A stretch of 64,000 nucleotides of DNA from Sorghum bicolor (Eukaryota > Streptophyta > Magnoliopsida > Poales > Poaceae): NCBI RefSeq assembly GCF_000003195.3, contig NC_012871.2:14454293-14518292 (forward strand), written 5' to 3'. The notes beneath the pieces were generated by a model, which did not search any database, was not told where the DNA came from, and saw only the letters and a program-made list of their open reading frames with translations. Positions 1-9,688 of the stretch are shown here, piece after piece (positions within the stretch are counted from its first letter, which is position 1; each line of letters begins with the position of its first letter). A program made the translations under genes and the position numbers.

Positions 1-210
1 CTGTTCAAATGACATAAGGATCGGACTCATACCTGTTCAAATGAACTCCAACATCTCTCACAAGCTGATGAACTGCATGTCAAACTTAATATTCTAGCAG
101 CTAGCTTTCTGAGGTTTGGTGCACTACTTCCATGGTTCAGCCACCACTTTGCTAAATTAAATAAACATAGGATAGGACAATGTAATATTGAATGTTATAG
201 AGTATAGAAT

Positions 211-954
211 TCACCATCTAGCTTCAAAGCGCCTTGGCCTACCGTTAGCGTGAACCTCCTGTAATCCAGAAGCTTCAGTGTTAACACATATGGGCCGGTG
301 GTCCGATTTGAGGAATTCACCATTCACCACTTCAGCACGGGGAAACATCTCCCTCCACTCGGCATTAGCAACACCTCGGTCCAGCCTCTCACGTATCTCC
401 CCTCTATGCCATGTGAAAATGTCCCCCGTATAACCCATATCAGTTAAAGCACAATCATCTAAAGCATCATGAAAGGCTTGAAGATGCCGCTGTAATCTTG
501 CCCTTCCTCCTTCCTTCTCATAGTGATATAAAATCTCATTAAAATCCCCTACTACCAACCAGGGCAAGGAATTTGTATCTGAATTTTTTAGAAAACGCAA
601 CGCCTCCCAAGTTTGGTCCTTCTGGTCCCAGCTTGGCTCCCCATAAATTCCAATTAAACGCCATTCTCCTCCTTCTCCCACGACTACATCAATGTAGTAT
701 TGAGAGACATTTAATTGTTCCACCACTACGCCCTTATTCCATAACATCAATAACCTGCCACTACGACCATCACTCTCATGAATGATAAACTTGTCGTAGC
801 CCAACCTCCGCTTCAAATTTTCTACCTTAACTTTTCCCAGATGTGTCTCAGACAGAAATAGAACATCTGGTCTCTCCCGCTTCTGGTCCTCCAGAAGCGC
901 ACGAACTGCCCGGGAGCTAGCGAGCCCCCGGCAGTTCCACGCTAAGATTTTCAT
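211..954 (-). pseudogene. LINE ORF2 fragment: apurinic-type endonuclease domain without reverse transcriptase
   Basis: This 247-residue reading frame is the endonuclease domain (endonuclease/exonuclease/phosphatase fold) that opens ORF2 of plant L1-type retrotransposons; it nicks target DNA during retrotransposition. Visible motifs are WNCRG (residues 6-10), SET (35-37, catalytic Glu36), GDFNE (136-140) and SDHRP (217-221). The domain looks complete, but the frame stops at 211 right after the sequence RRFEARW, where family members continue into reverse transcriptase. No RT, RNase H or poly(A) tail follows. Its ATG overlaps the stop of the upstream frame (ATGA at 951-954), a normal ORF1/ORF2 arrangement. 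It is a dead, 3'-lacking LINE fragment; a domesticated endonuclease is a much less likely reading. Confidence 0.85.
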
Positions 955-1949
955 TGCTTCTGGCCACTCTCCTCAAGGGAGAGCGCCGATCTAACAATTG
1001 AATGTGTTGTAGAGTCCTTCCCCTCGCCATCCCTTTTTGGCCTCTTCTTCTCTTGCTCCTTCAATGGACTAATAGAATTATTCAGAGGAGGCAAGCTGAC
1101 TTTCATATCAGATCCCCCCCTTTCCTCTGAATCATCCTTCTTACTGCCTTGCAGCTTCTCTGAATCTTCCTCTTTGCCAGTAGAAGTCTCCATAAATTCC
1201 ACCTCCTCTTCCTCCACCTCTCCCGTGGCCTCTTCCACGCCCTCTGCCCCTACTGCGATTATATTCCTCCCTTCCTGCCACCATAGATTGAAAGGGAACT
1301 CTCAGCCAGTCCCCCCATTGACAACTTGCTTTGCTGTGCACTCCATCCCCGCACTCTGTAACCTCATGACCCATACAACCACAGAAGAAGCAAAAGCTTG
1401 GCAATTTTTCATATTGCACTAGATATTTCATCCTCTCCTTAATTGTGATCAGCACCACCCTTACTAGCGGTTTGTCTAAATCAAACCATACTTTAGCACG
1501 CAGGTACGGTGTTGAGCTAATCTTGCCCTCGTTTACCAACACAGTGATGATATCTCCAACATTCTTTGCCACCTTCTCTGCTAATTCCCTCTTCTTCATC
1601 AGCCCCTCCGGTACTCCCTGTATCCTCGTCCACACCGGGATCCTGTTCAACTTATAATCTAGCACATTGGAAAATCCGTCAGATTCCTCCAGCACGATAG
1701 CTGCTCCGCGGAACAGCCATGGACTTCCCTCCATCACCCTCGTCCAGTCGCCTACACAATGAAGTTGGACCAAAAAAAGGTTAGGACCTAGCACTTTGAA
1801 AATTACTTCCTTTGCTGCAGACCAAGCGTTCCTCATGGCGCCGAACAGCGCTGCTCTAGCCCCTCCAAACGCGATTCTAGACTCGGCAAAACTCCATCCT
1901 CATCTATCTCCACAGCCTTCCCCTTGTCCTGCTCTGTTTTTTCCGCCAT
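951..1949 (-). pseudogene. LINE ORF1 (gag-like, DUF4283 plus CCHC zinc knuckle), frameshifted
   Basis: This is the nucleic-acid-binding ORF1 protein of the same LINE. It starts at the ATG at 1949 (MAEKTEQDKGKAVEID). The frame shifts near 1845, continues as the 231-residue stretch from 1836 to 1141, and shifts again near 1220-1240 into the frame ending at 951. The middle part is DUF4283-like (for example GDWTRVMEGSPWLFRG). It is followed by a C-x2-C-x4-H-x4-C knuckle at residues 149-162 of that stretch and an arginine/glycine-rich tail with RGRGRG repeats. About 130 bp of 5' leader lies upstream (to about 2085). The two shifts mean it cannot make an intact ORF1 protein. Confidence 0.8.
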
Positions 1950-2121
1950 GCACGCTGCAAGGGAAGTTTCCAAGCTCCTTGCGGAGAAGAACACAGTCCA
2001 AGCGAAGAGATTAGAGGGGGAGATCACGTGACTCGCCCCAGAATTTGGTGGACTCCGACGACGCCGCCGGAGGAAGATAAAACCCTAGCTTAGGGTATTG
2101 GTTACCCCACCAAGATAACTA

Positions 2122-2226
2122 TGTTAGTTTTTATTTTCATCTATATTTACTATGCATGTGCCGCAAGATTCGATGTGATAGAAAATCTTAAAAAAATTTG
2201 GTTTTTAGGGTGAACTAAACAAGGCC
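2122..2226. repeat. Half copy of GGCCTTGTTTAGTT-type MITE
   Basis: It ends in AACTAAACAAGGCC and carries the family core GCCGCAAGATTCGATGTGA. The other half is missing. Confidence 0.75.
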
Positions 2227-2531
2227 TTAGAGTGCTTGGAGGAACATAAAAAAATTGATAGCCATTACTCTGAAAAAAATATAATTAAAAATTTTTAAGG
2301 GTGGTTTAGTTTTTTTTTCATTCTCCCTAGCATACTCAGCTCTCGATCCGCCGAGAAGTTCGCGTGCGTCATCACCGCCCGCTGTTTCGATATTCTTCGC
2401 TGCGCGCCGTTGGTCGCCCCGATATTCGCTGTCGCCCGTCGCTCGCCACTCCTAGAAATCGTTGTGGCACGCCTCCCAGAATTTGCCGTCACCTCTCCGC
2501 GAAATCACCACTGCTTGACTCCCTGGGGTCG
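2227..2531. other. Intergenic, no gene recognised
   Basis: GC-rich CGCC/TCGC-containing DNA with short overlapping open frames on both strands. None resembles a known protein. It abuts the target duplication of the foldback element. Confidence 0.5.
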
Positions 2532-2820
2532 TCGTCTTGGATTTTTTTATTTTTAGCTCAAATTTGAAACATATTTCAAAATTAACTCACTTATAAAAAT
2601 ATTTTCAAAACAAGGCCGTTTGGACCCGCCACCATGCATGGCAGGGCAAATGCACAGAACTCTGCCATGCATGGCGGCGGAGTACTACTGCTGACGTGAC
2701 ATGGTTCAGGGGACACCTGACGTGACATTCGGCGCTTTTGAGAAAATAAAGTGCATATTTTCTATTGCGCCTGTGGGAATTTTGGAGAAGTCACGGGAGT
2801 GTTTCTCGCTGAGAAAACAC

Positions 2821-3205
2821 TCACCGGACGCTGGCTTCTTGAGCACCAGACGCTGCGTCTGAGCGTCCGGTGCAAACAGTGCCTGGCCCAGCTAGGGTAA
2901 GGCACCGGACGATAGGCACCGGACGCTGGCTTGAGCGTCCGGTGGTGCGCGTCCGGTGTGCGGGCGTTTTGCGACCCTCTCTGCGCATGGGTCCGGTGAG
3001 CACCGGACGCTACCGGTGCTTAGCGTCCGGTGACCCTGTGTGTTTGCAGAGCTCTCTGCGCATGAGTCCGGTGTGCACCGGACGCGTCCGGTGCTAACTT
3101 GCTCAGCGTCCGGTGCACTGCAGGTTTCCGTTAGACTCTGACACGCGGCTGACGTTGGAGCACCGGACGCAGGTGTTGAGTGTCCGGTGCCCCTTTAAGA
3201 GCGTC
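2821..3205 (+). repeat. CACCGGACGC / GCGTCCGGTG array in copy A
   Basis: A dozen or more copies of CACCGGACGC and its complement GCGTCCGGTG, irregularly spaced (roughly 10-60 bp) and often paired to allow hairpins. It lies upstream of the LTR TATA box. Confidence 0.85.
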
Positions 3206-3262
3206 CGGTGACCCCGTATTTCGCCCAGTGTAAGAGCCAACGGCTCTATTTGCTTGAGGGGT

Positions 3263-3270
3263 TATAAATA
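3263..3270 (+). promoter_or_regulatory. TATA box of copy A
   Basis: TATAAATA lies about 60 bp after the repeat array and just before the conserved GGCCGGCTT segment. The same order occurs in copies B and C, suggesting an LTR promoter. Confidence 0.6.
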
Positions 3271-4720
3271 CGTGTTTGGCCGGCTTGGGGCTCACACTCT
3301 TGGCATTCTAACATACTTGACATCCTTGTGAGCCTAAGCAAACACCTCCCACTCATCTCCTTCATAGATTAAACATCTTTGTGAGATTGGGAGTGATTCC
3401 AAGTGCATTTGCTTGAGTGATTGCATCTAGTGGCACTTATGGATCGTTCTAGCTGCGGTTTTCTTGTTACTCTTGGTGGTTGCCGCCACTGAAGGGTCAA
3501 GATAGCGGACTAGAGGGGGGTGAATAGTCCTTTTTAAAACTTATCGTGTCGGCTAACCGAAACAAATGCGGAATTAAAACTATCGGTCTAGCCAAGACTA
3601 CACCCCTCTATCTAAGTTCTCTAGCACCTTGTAAAAGATCCTAAAAAAGCAAACAAGGTGCTACCTTAGCAAGAGCTCACCTAATCAATTCTAGGAGCAA
3701 GGTCACACAAACCTATGCAACTAGTACTTTGCAAACCGGGGGAGCTCCTACACAAACTAGTGAAGCAAAGCGCACAAAGCCTAAGCTCACTAGCAAGCTC
3801 AATAACAAGGCAGCTAATGCCAAATTAGAGAGCACAACTTACTTAGCTACACAAACTAAGTAATGTGACTAACAAGGTTACACAAATCAAATTAGTCACA
3901 CAAGGGGAACTACTTCTAGCTACACAAGCAAGAAGGTAACTAGCAAGCTACACAAGCTAACTAATTACAAGAGCAACTACACAAGCACAAGTATATGAAA
4001 GTAAGAACAAGCTTGTGTTAGGGACTTGCAAACCAACGGGAAGAACAATGTTGACACGATGATTTTCTCCCGAGGTTCACTTGGTTGCCACCAAGCTACT
4101 GAAAGCCCAAGTTTGGTTTTGGTAATTAATGACACCAAGTTGCTAATGCCTTGTGTTCAAGTAATTTGAGTTAGGCATAGCAACACATGTGATGAAGGTG
4201 CATGGTGGCATGGAAAGGTGGCCACATGATCACAAAGGGATGAAGCATAAAGTGAAGATCATGGTGATAGACGAGGAGCAAAGTGATCAAGGCAAAGGTA
4301 TAAACATAGGGTTTTACTTTTGCCGGTCTAAGATGAGTAGAGAAGTAATTGACCGGGTTTAGGATAGATAGCCGACTATCAAGAGGGGAAATCACGGTCA
4401 TCTCTCGAATCAAGTGCTACTAGGTCCATATCTTGAGCATATGCATTAGGATCTAGTAAAGTGCTAACTTAACTCCTTTGGTGAAAATGTTTGTGAAAAT
4501 CTAACACACTTGCACTTTGGTGGTGGACACTTGTTGGTGTTGGCACATTTTCGAAGGAGGTGGAGTTCCTAGGGTTGAGAGGGGTGTGGGTTCCTCTCTC
4601 CCTCCCGCCGAGCTTGCGAGGCGGGATTCGGCGCTTTTGAGAAAAATAAGTGTATATTTTCTATTGCGCCGGTGGGAAATTTTGAGAAGTCGCGGGAGTG
4701 TTTTCTCACTGAAAAACACT

Positions 4721-5107
4721 CACCGGACGCTGAGTGTGGAGGCACCGGACGCTGGCCTCAGAGTCCGGTGTGCTTGACCCTGCTAGGGTGGAGCACCGGA
4801 CGCACTCTGAGAGCGTCCGGTGGTTAGCGTCCGGTGTGAGGAGTTTTTGCAACCCTCTCTGTGCACGAGTCCGGTGGGCACCGGACCGTCCGGTGCCCAG
4901 CGTCCGGTGAGGTCGCGAGTTTGACACCCTCTCTGCGCACGAGTCCGGTGAGCACCGGACACGTCCGGTGTGGTTTTGCAGAGCGTCCGGTGTGTTGCAG
5001 GTAGCCGTTAGAGCCTGACACGCGAGTTTCAAAAAGGACACGTGGCCTATCCCTGAGCACCGGACGCTGGGGGTCGAGCGTCCGGTGACCACTTAGTAGC
5101 GTCTGGT
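4721..5107 (+). repeat. CACCGGACGC / GCGTCCGGTG array in copy C
   Basis: About 15 or more motif copies in both orientations between the conserved TTCGGCGCTTTTGAG block and the TATA box. One copy is mutated to GCGTCTGGTG near 5100. Confidence 0.85.
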
Positions 5108-5161
5108 GCCCCCGATTTTAGCCCAGTGAAAGTGGCCAACGGCTAGTTTCTTTGAGGGGCT

Positions 5162-5169
5162 TATAAATA
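5162..5169 (+). promoter_or_regulatory. TATA box of copy C
   Basis: TATAAATA in the same relative position as in copy A, followed by the conserved GGCCGGCTTTGGGG. Confidence 0.6.
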
Positions 5170-6511
5170 GTTGGTGGCCGGCTTTGGGGGGTTCTCTCTT
5201 GCACATTTGATTACTTGAGGCATACGTTGAGCTAGAGAACACTCCCTCCACTCATCTCCTTACTTGATTGCTCATCCTAGTGAGATTGAGTGAGATTCAA
5301 GTGCATTGCTTTGAGAGTTGCATTTAGTGGCACTTGATTCTTGAGTTTGCTGCGGATTTCTTGTTACTCTTGGGTGTTTCCCGACGCCCTAGATGGCTTG
5401 GAGCAGCGGTGGTGTTGAGCTCGTGATTGGAGATTGTTTCGAGCCTCACCAAGTGACTTGTGAGGGGTTCTTGAGCCTTCCCCGCGGGAGATTGCAATTG
5501 GCTACTCTAGTGGATTGCTCGTGGCTTGGAGGATCCCCATCTTGTGAGTGGATGTGCGGCACCCGCTGAGGGTTTGGCTTTGGATTGCCAATTAGCTCGT
5601 GATCCATCAAGTGGGTGTATCGCCACAACGAGGACTAGCTTGCCGGGAAGCAAGTGAACCTCGGGAAAAAATCTTGTGTCATCTCTTGCCGAGGTTTCTC
5701 TTATTCTTGTGATTGTGTACGTGATTGATTGGATATATCTCTTCACTACAACGTCGGTATAACAATCACTCTCCTCTCTTTACATACTTGCCTACCTTGT
5801 TAGTTTAGCTTGTGTAGCTTAGTTCTTGTTAGTATAGAGTTGTTGTGTAGCCTTCTCTAGTTGTTGTGTTTTAGTGTTTAGCCTTCTTGCTAGACTTGTA
5901 TAGGTGGCTTGCATAGCTTAGTTGTGCTAGTGCTAGAATAGCTTCGCCTTTTGTTTTACTAATCAACTTGTCTAGTTGAAGTTTGTAGAAATTTTAAATA
6001 GGCTATTCACCCCCCCCTCTAGCCATTTGGACCTTTCAGCTACGTCCCCGTTGTGTCGACCAACACTTGGTGGTTCGGCGGCTAAGAGGTGTTACACGAA
6101 CCTCGTCCCCACTAGGACACCGCAAGAACCTACCCACAAGTGAGGTAGCTCAATGACACGCACGATCCAATAGAGTTGCTCTTCGCGATCCCCGCGGGGT
6201 GAGCACCGTACCCCTCACAATCTCTTCTCTGGAGCACCACACAATCTCCTTGCGTGCTTCGACGGAGTCACAAGCCACCAAGCCGTCTAGGAGGTGGCAA
6301 CCTCCAAGAGTAACAAGCACCACCAGCTTGCAACACGAACACCTAGTGCCACTCGATGCAATCTCTCAATGCAACGCACTAGAATCGCTCACTCACACAA
6401 TCGGATGATCACTATCAAGCATATGTGAGTTAGAGGCTTTACTAGCACTCCCCAAGCATGGACACTAAGTCCCAAGGGTGCTCAACTCCGGCCAAGGCCA
6501 ACCACCACTTC

Positions 6512-6519
6512 TATTTATA
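6512..6519 (-). promoter_or_regulatory. TATA box of copy B
   Basis: TATAAATA on the minus strand, about 50 bp downstream (in element orientation) of the copy B motif array. Confidence 0.6.
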
Positions 6520-6565
6520 GCCCCAAGGGCTAAACTAGCCGTTGCCCCTTTACTGGGCAAAACAC

Positions 6566-6991
6566 ATGGGCACCGGACGCTCGCAGGGAGCCACCGGACG
6601 CTCAACCCACAGCGTCCGGTGCTCAGGCGTCAGCCACGTGTCACTAGCCGTTTGAACTCGACCGTTGCCGCCAACGGCTACCACGCGCTCGCGCCTGACA
6701 TAGCACCACCGGACGCTCAGCTAGCCCACACCAGACGCGTCCGGTGCACACCGGACCCGTGCGCAGAGAGCTCTGCAAACTCGCATGGTCACCGGACGCA
6801 AGCCACCGGACGCACCCTGAGCGTCCGGTGCTCACCGGACTCATGCGCAGAGAGGGTCGCCAAACCGCCTGCACACCGGACGCTGAGCACCGGACTCTCT
6901 CCGGTGCGTCCGGTGCACTCTGCTGCACCCGACAGCACACCGGACGCTAAAGGCCAGCGTCCGGTGTCTCTGCACAGAGCGTCCGGTGAGT
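6566..6991 (-). repeat. CACCGGACGC / GCGTCCGGTG array in copy B
   Basis: Same motif family as the other two arrays, in an inverted element. Overlapping open frames rich in TGRS/HRT residues are translations of this repeat and not proteins. Confidence 0.85.
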
Positions 6992-8724
6992 GTTTCCAAC
7001 TGAGAAACACTCCCGCGACTTCTCCAAATTTTCCACCGGCGCAATAGAAAATATGCACTTCATTTTCTCAAAAGCGCCGAATCCCGCCTCGCAAGCTCGG
7101 CGGGAGGGAGAGAGAAACCCACACCTCTCTCAACCCTAGGAACTCCACTTCCTTTGTAAATGTGCTAACATCAACAAGTGTCCACCACCAAAGTGCAAGT
7201 GTGTTAGCATTTTCACAAACATTTTTCCAAAGGAGTTAGCCTCTCAACTTGCCACGCCACTCAATCCTAACACGTATGCAAAGTTAGATCGCTCAAGTGG
7301 CACTAGATGACCGATATGCAAACAAGTTTGCCCCTCTTGATAGTACGGTCATCTATCCTAAATCCGGTCATAAACTTCTCTACACACCTATGACCGGTGA
7401 AATGGAAATACCCTAGGTTATACCTTTGCCTTGCGTATTCCATTCCATCTCCTCCAATGTTGATGCAACACATGCACCAACCAATCACCAAATGATATGA
7501 TCCACTTCATATCATCACGTGACCGTATTGGTTCATCGATCTTGACCTCACTTGCTCTTCACCGTTGCCTCGGTCCATCGGCGCCAAGTCTTGCTCAAAC
7601 TTCACCGTCACACGCGGTCCCTCGCTTCAAAGCCTCCAACTTGCCCTTCACTCTTGCAACCGGTCCATCGAGCCAAGCCTCATCTTGATCTTCTCCACCT
7701 TGGTCACATGACTCCATGTCATGTCTCATATGCAATGAGCTCCTTCATCATCACATCATCACCTGTGGACTAATCTCCTGTGTATCTCACATAAACACTA
7801 TTAGTCCTCCTAAGTTGTCACTCAATTACCAAAACCAAACAAGGACCTTTCAGCCACCTAGACGGCTTGGAGCAGCAGAGGAGGATTGGCACGAGTTGGT
7901 GATTGTTCGTGGCCATCTCCCGGTGATTGTGAGGGGTCTTGTACCTTCCCCAGCGGAGAGCCGAAAGGTAACTCTAGTGGATTGCTCGTGTCATTGAGTT
8001 ACCTCACTTGTGGGTAGGTTCTTGTGGTGTCCTAGTGAGGACGAGGTTCGTGCTACACCTCTTAGCCACCGAACCACCAAGTGTTGGTCGACACAACGGG
8101 GGCGTAGCGTGCCGGCAAGCACGTGAACCTCGGGAGAAAAATTATGTGTCTCCTTTGTGATTGTTCATTGGATTTCTCCCGGTGATTGGACTTCATATTA
8201 TTGATTGGTTCATCCCCTCTACGCGGCGGTATAAAGTTCAAACCATCTCTTTTACATTCCCGCAAACTAGAGTAGCTTTCTCACTTGTATAGAAACTTTA
8301 GGTAGCTTTATAGTGTAAGTAGTGACATAGCTCTTGTGTGCCTAGTGATTATATCAACTAGAATTGTTGGATAGGTGGCTTGCAAACACCCCTTTAGAGC
8401 TAGAGCAAAAAGCTTCGCTTTGTTATTTACTAACCTCTTGCTCTAGTGTTTTTATAGAATTTTTAAATAGGCTATTCACCCCCCCTCTAGCCATATTAGG
8501 ACCTTTCACCTGTTGACGTGTTAGCCACGTCAGCAGGTGTCCCCTGAACCATGCCACGTCAGCAGTAGTACCCCGCCGCCATGCATGGCGGGGTTTTGTG
8601 CATTTGCCCCGTCATGCATGGTGGCAGGTCCAAACGGCCTAGTTTTGAAAATATTTTTATAAGCGGGTCAAATTTGAAATATGTTTCAAATTTAGGCTAA
8701 AAATAAAAAAAAAATCTCGTCTTG

Positions 8725-9067
8725 ACACAGCCTCCTACAGGATCTCGCCCACCTAATTTGGTCGCTCATCATGGCGCTGGGGACTCCGGGCTGCTCCGAA
8801 TTGGTGGCTGCGAGCTGCGGCGGAGTGGACGAGGGAGAGGGAGTGGTCAATTTCGCCATCGCCCGCCTCTCCGGAGCTCACCATCTTCCAATGGTTGCCT
8901 GTAGGAGCTCGTCCGCCTAACAGGCTTTGGGGGCTCTCAGTGCTGCTCCAAATCGGCACAGCGGCGGAGGGGACAAGGTAGGAGTGGTGGTAGGAGCTCG
9001 TTGGGACTTGTCATGGCACTTGGAGGATTGAGGGGTGCGCCTGCAGGGCCGTATTCCTACACTGAGA
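8725..9067. other. Intergenic, no gene recognised
   Basis: Moderately GC-rich DNA between the foldback element and a MITE. It has short open frames only, none recognisable, and a loose repeat of CTGTAGGAGCTCGTCCGCC-like text near 8910. Confidence 0.4.
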
Positions 9068-9309
9068 GGCCTTGTTTCTTCACCCAAAAAACCAAAAACT
9101 TTTTAAAATTTCCTGTCACATCGAATCTTGCGACACATGCATGAAACATTAAATATAGTCAAAAATAAAAACTAATTACACAGTTTGTCTGTAAATCGCG
9201 AGATAATCTTTTGAGACTAGTTAATCCATAATTGGACAATATTTACCACAAATAAACAAAAGTGCTACAGTGGCCGAAAATTTTTCATTTCGGCAACTAA
9301 ACAAAGGCC
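9068..9309. repeat. GGCCTTGTTTAGTT-type MITE (complete)
   Basis: Begins GGCCTTGTTTCTTCACCC and ends AACTAAACAAAGGCC. It carries the family core CACATCGAATCTTGCGACAC and the conserved CTGTAAATCGCGAGA. Confidence 0.85.
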
Positions 9310-9459
9310 TTAGTTCCCAAAAATTTTGCAAATTTTTTTAGATTCTCCGTCAAATCGAATTTTTAGACGTATGTATGGAGTATTAAATATAGACGAAAAT
9401 AAAAACTAATTGTACAGTTTGGTCGGAATTGACGAGACGAATCTTTTGAGCCTCGTCAT
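9310..9459. repeat. Partial MITE of a related subfamily, abutting the previous one
   Basis: TTAGTTCCCAAAAATTTTGC opens a second copy (subfamily with TTTAGACGTATG and GGTCGGAATTGACGAG). It is cut off after AATCTTTTGAGCCTCGTC. Confidence 0.7.
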
Positions 9460-9688
9460 GAGCTGCGACGCCCCGGGCATCAACCGCCCCAATATTGGGT
9501 GCACAGTATGACATTTCAGTTTGTTAAGATCTTAGTGAAGTCAGGAGAAGAATGCTTGAAATAAATCAGTCCACAAATATGTGAACAATTTATTCAATCG
9601 AAAATTCAAGTATCGCTGCTGTTCATATGTAATTACGTACATCAAACGAAAACAAAGTTTCCAAGATCCACGCCAATGTCACTGCTAG

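Larger units (their letters stand above)
4100..6038 (+). mobile_element. Inner LTR-like element (copy C), inserted in copy B
   Basis: It begins TGAAAGCCCAAGTTTGGTTT and ends CATTTGGACCTTTCA, with the 5-bp duplication GCTAC at 4095-4099 and 6039-6043. At 1939 bp it is the uninterrupted copy of the family. It carries a TATA box at 5162-5169, the repeat array at 4721-5107, and the terminal block GGCTATTCACCCCCCCCTCT. No primer-binding site, polypurine tract or gag-pol frame is visible, so a solo LTR is the simplest reading. Confidence 0.85.
3490..7852 (-). mobile_element. Middle LTR-like element (copy B), inserted in copy A
   Basis: On the minus strand it begins TGAAAGGTCC (7852) followed by TTGTTTGGTTTTGGTAATTG, and it ends in GACCCTTCA at 3490. 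A 5-bp target duplication GCCAC lies at 3485-3489 and 7853-7857. After removal of nested copy C it is about 2.4 kb. TG...CA ends, 5-bp duplication, one TATA box (6512-6519) and no coding capacity fit a solo LTR. Short open frames in the CGTCCGGTG array are not genes. Confidence 0.8.
2727..8508 (+). mobile_element. Outer LTR-like element (copy A), 5'-truncated, in the foldback loop
   Basis: It starts abruptly at ATTCGGCGC, the interior of its sister copies, and ends with the family terminus GGACCTTTCA at 8508. About 1.4 kb remains after removal of nested copy B. It contains a CACCGGACGC array (2821-3205), a TATA box (3263-3270) and a tail resembling GCTATTCACCCCCCCTCTAG. Sequence on both sides of copy B is continuous with the matching part of copy C (near 5380), confirming interruption. 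No gag-pol frame is present, so it reads as a solo LTR or a noncoding LTR-type element. Confidence 0.75.
2540..8716. mobile_element. Foldback (long-TIR) MITE with 8-bp target duplication, split by nested LTR insertions
   Basis: Inverted arms of about 190-210 bp lie at 2540-2726 and 8509-8716. Both outer ends read GATTTTTTT...TTTTTAGC. Both arms then run through a CCATGCATGGCGG block and a GTTCAGGGGACACCTG block. The direct repeat TCGTCTTG flanks the element exactly at 2532-2539 and 8717-8724. Arms removed from their insert would make a palindrome of about 400 bp. An 8-bp duplication fits hAT or Mutator-type transposition; the long arms favour a Mutator-like foldback element. That class assignment is inference. 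Confidence 0.8.

Noticed and set aside
2821..6991. Short direct repeats resembling a CRISPR array
   Set aside because: The decamer occurs in both orientations with irregular spacing, lies in nuclear LTR-like elements and has no cas genes.
6478..7058. Open frames of 67-189 aa across the CGTCCGGTG arrays
   Set aside because: They are translations of the repeat in several frames and match no protein family.
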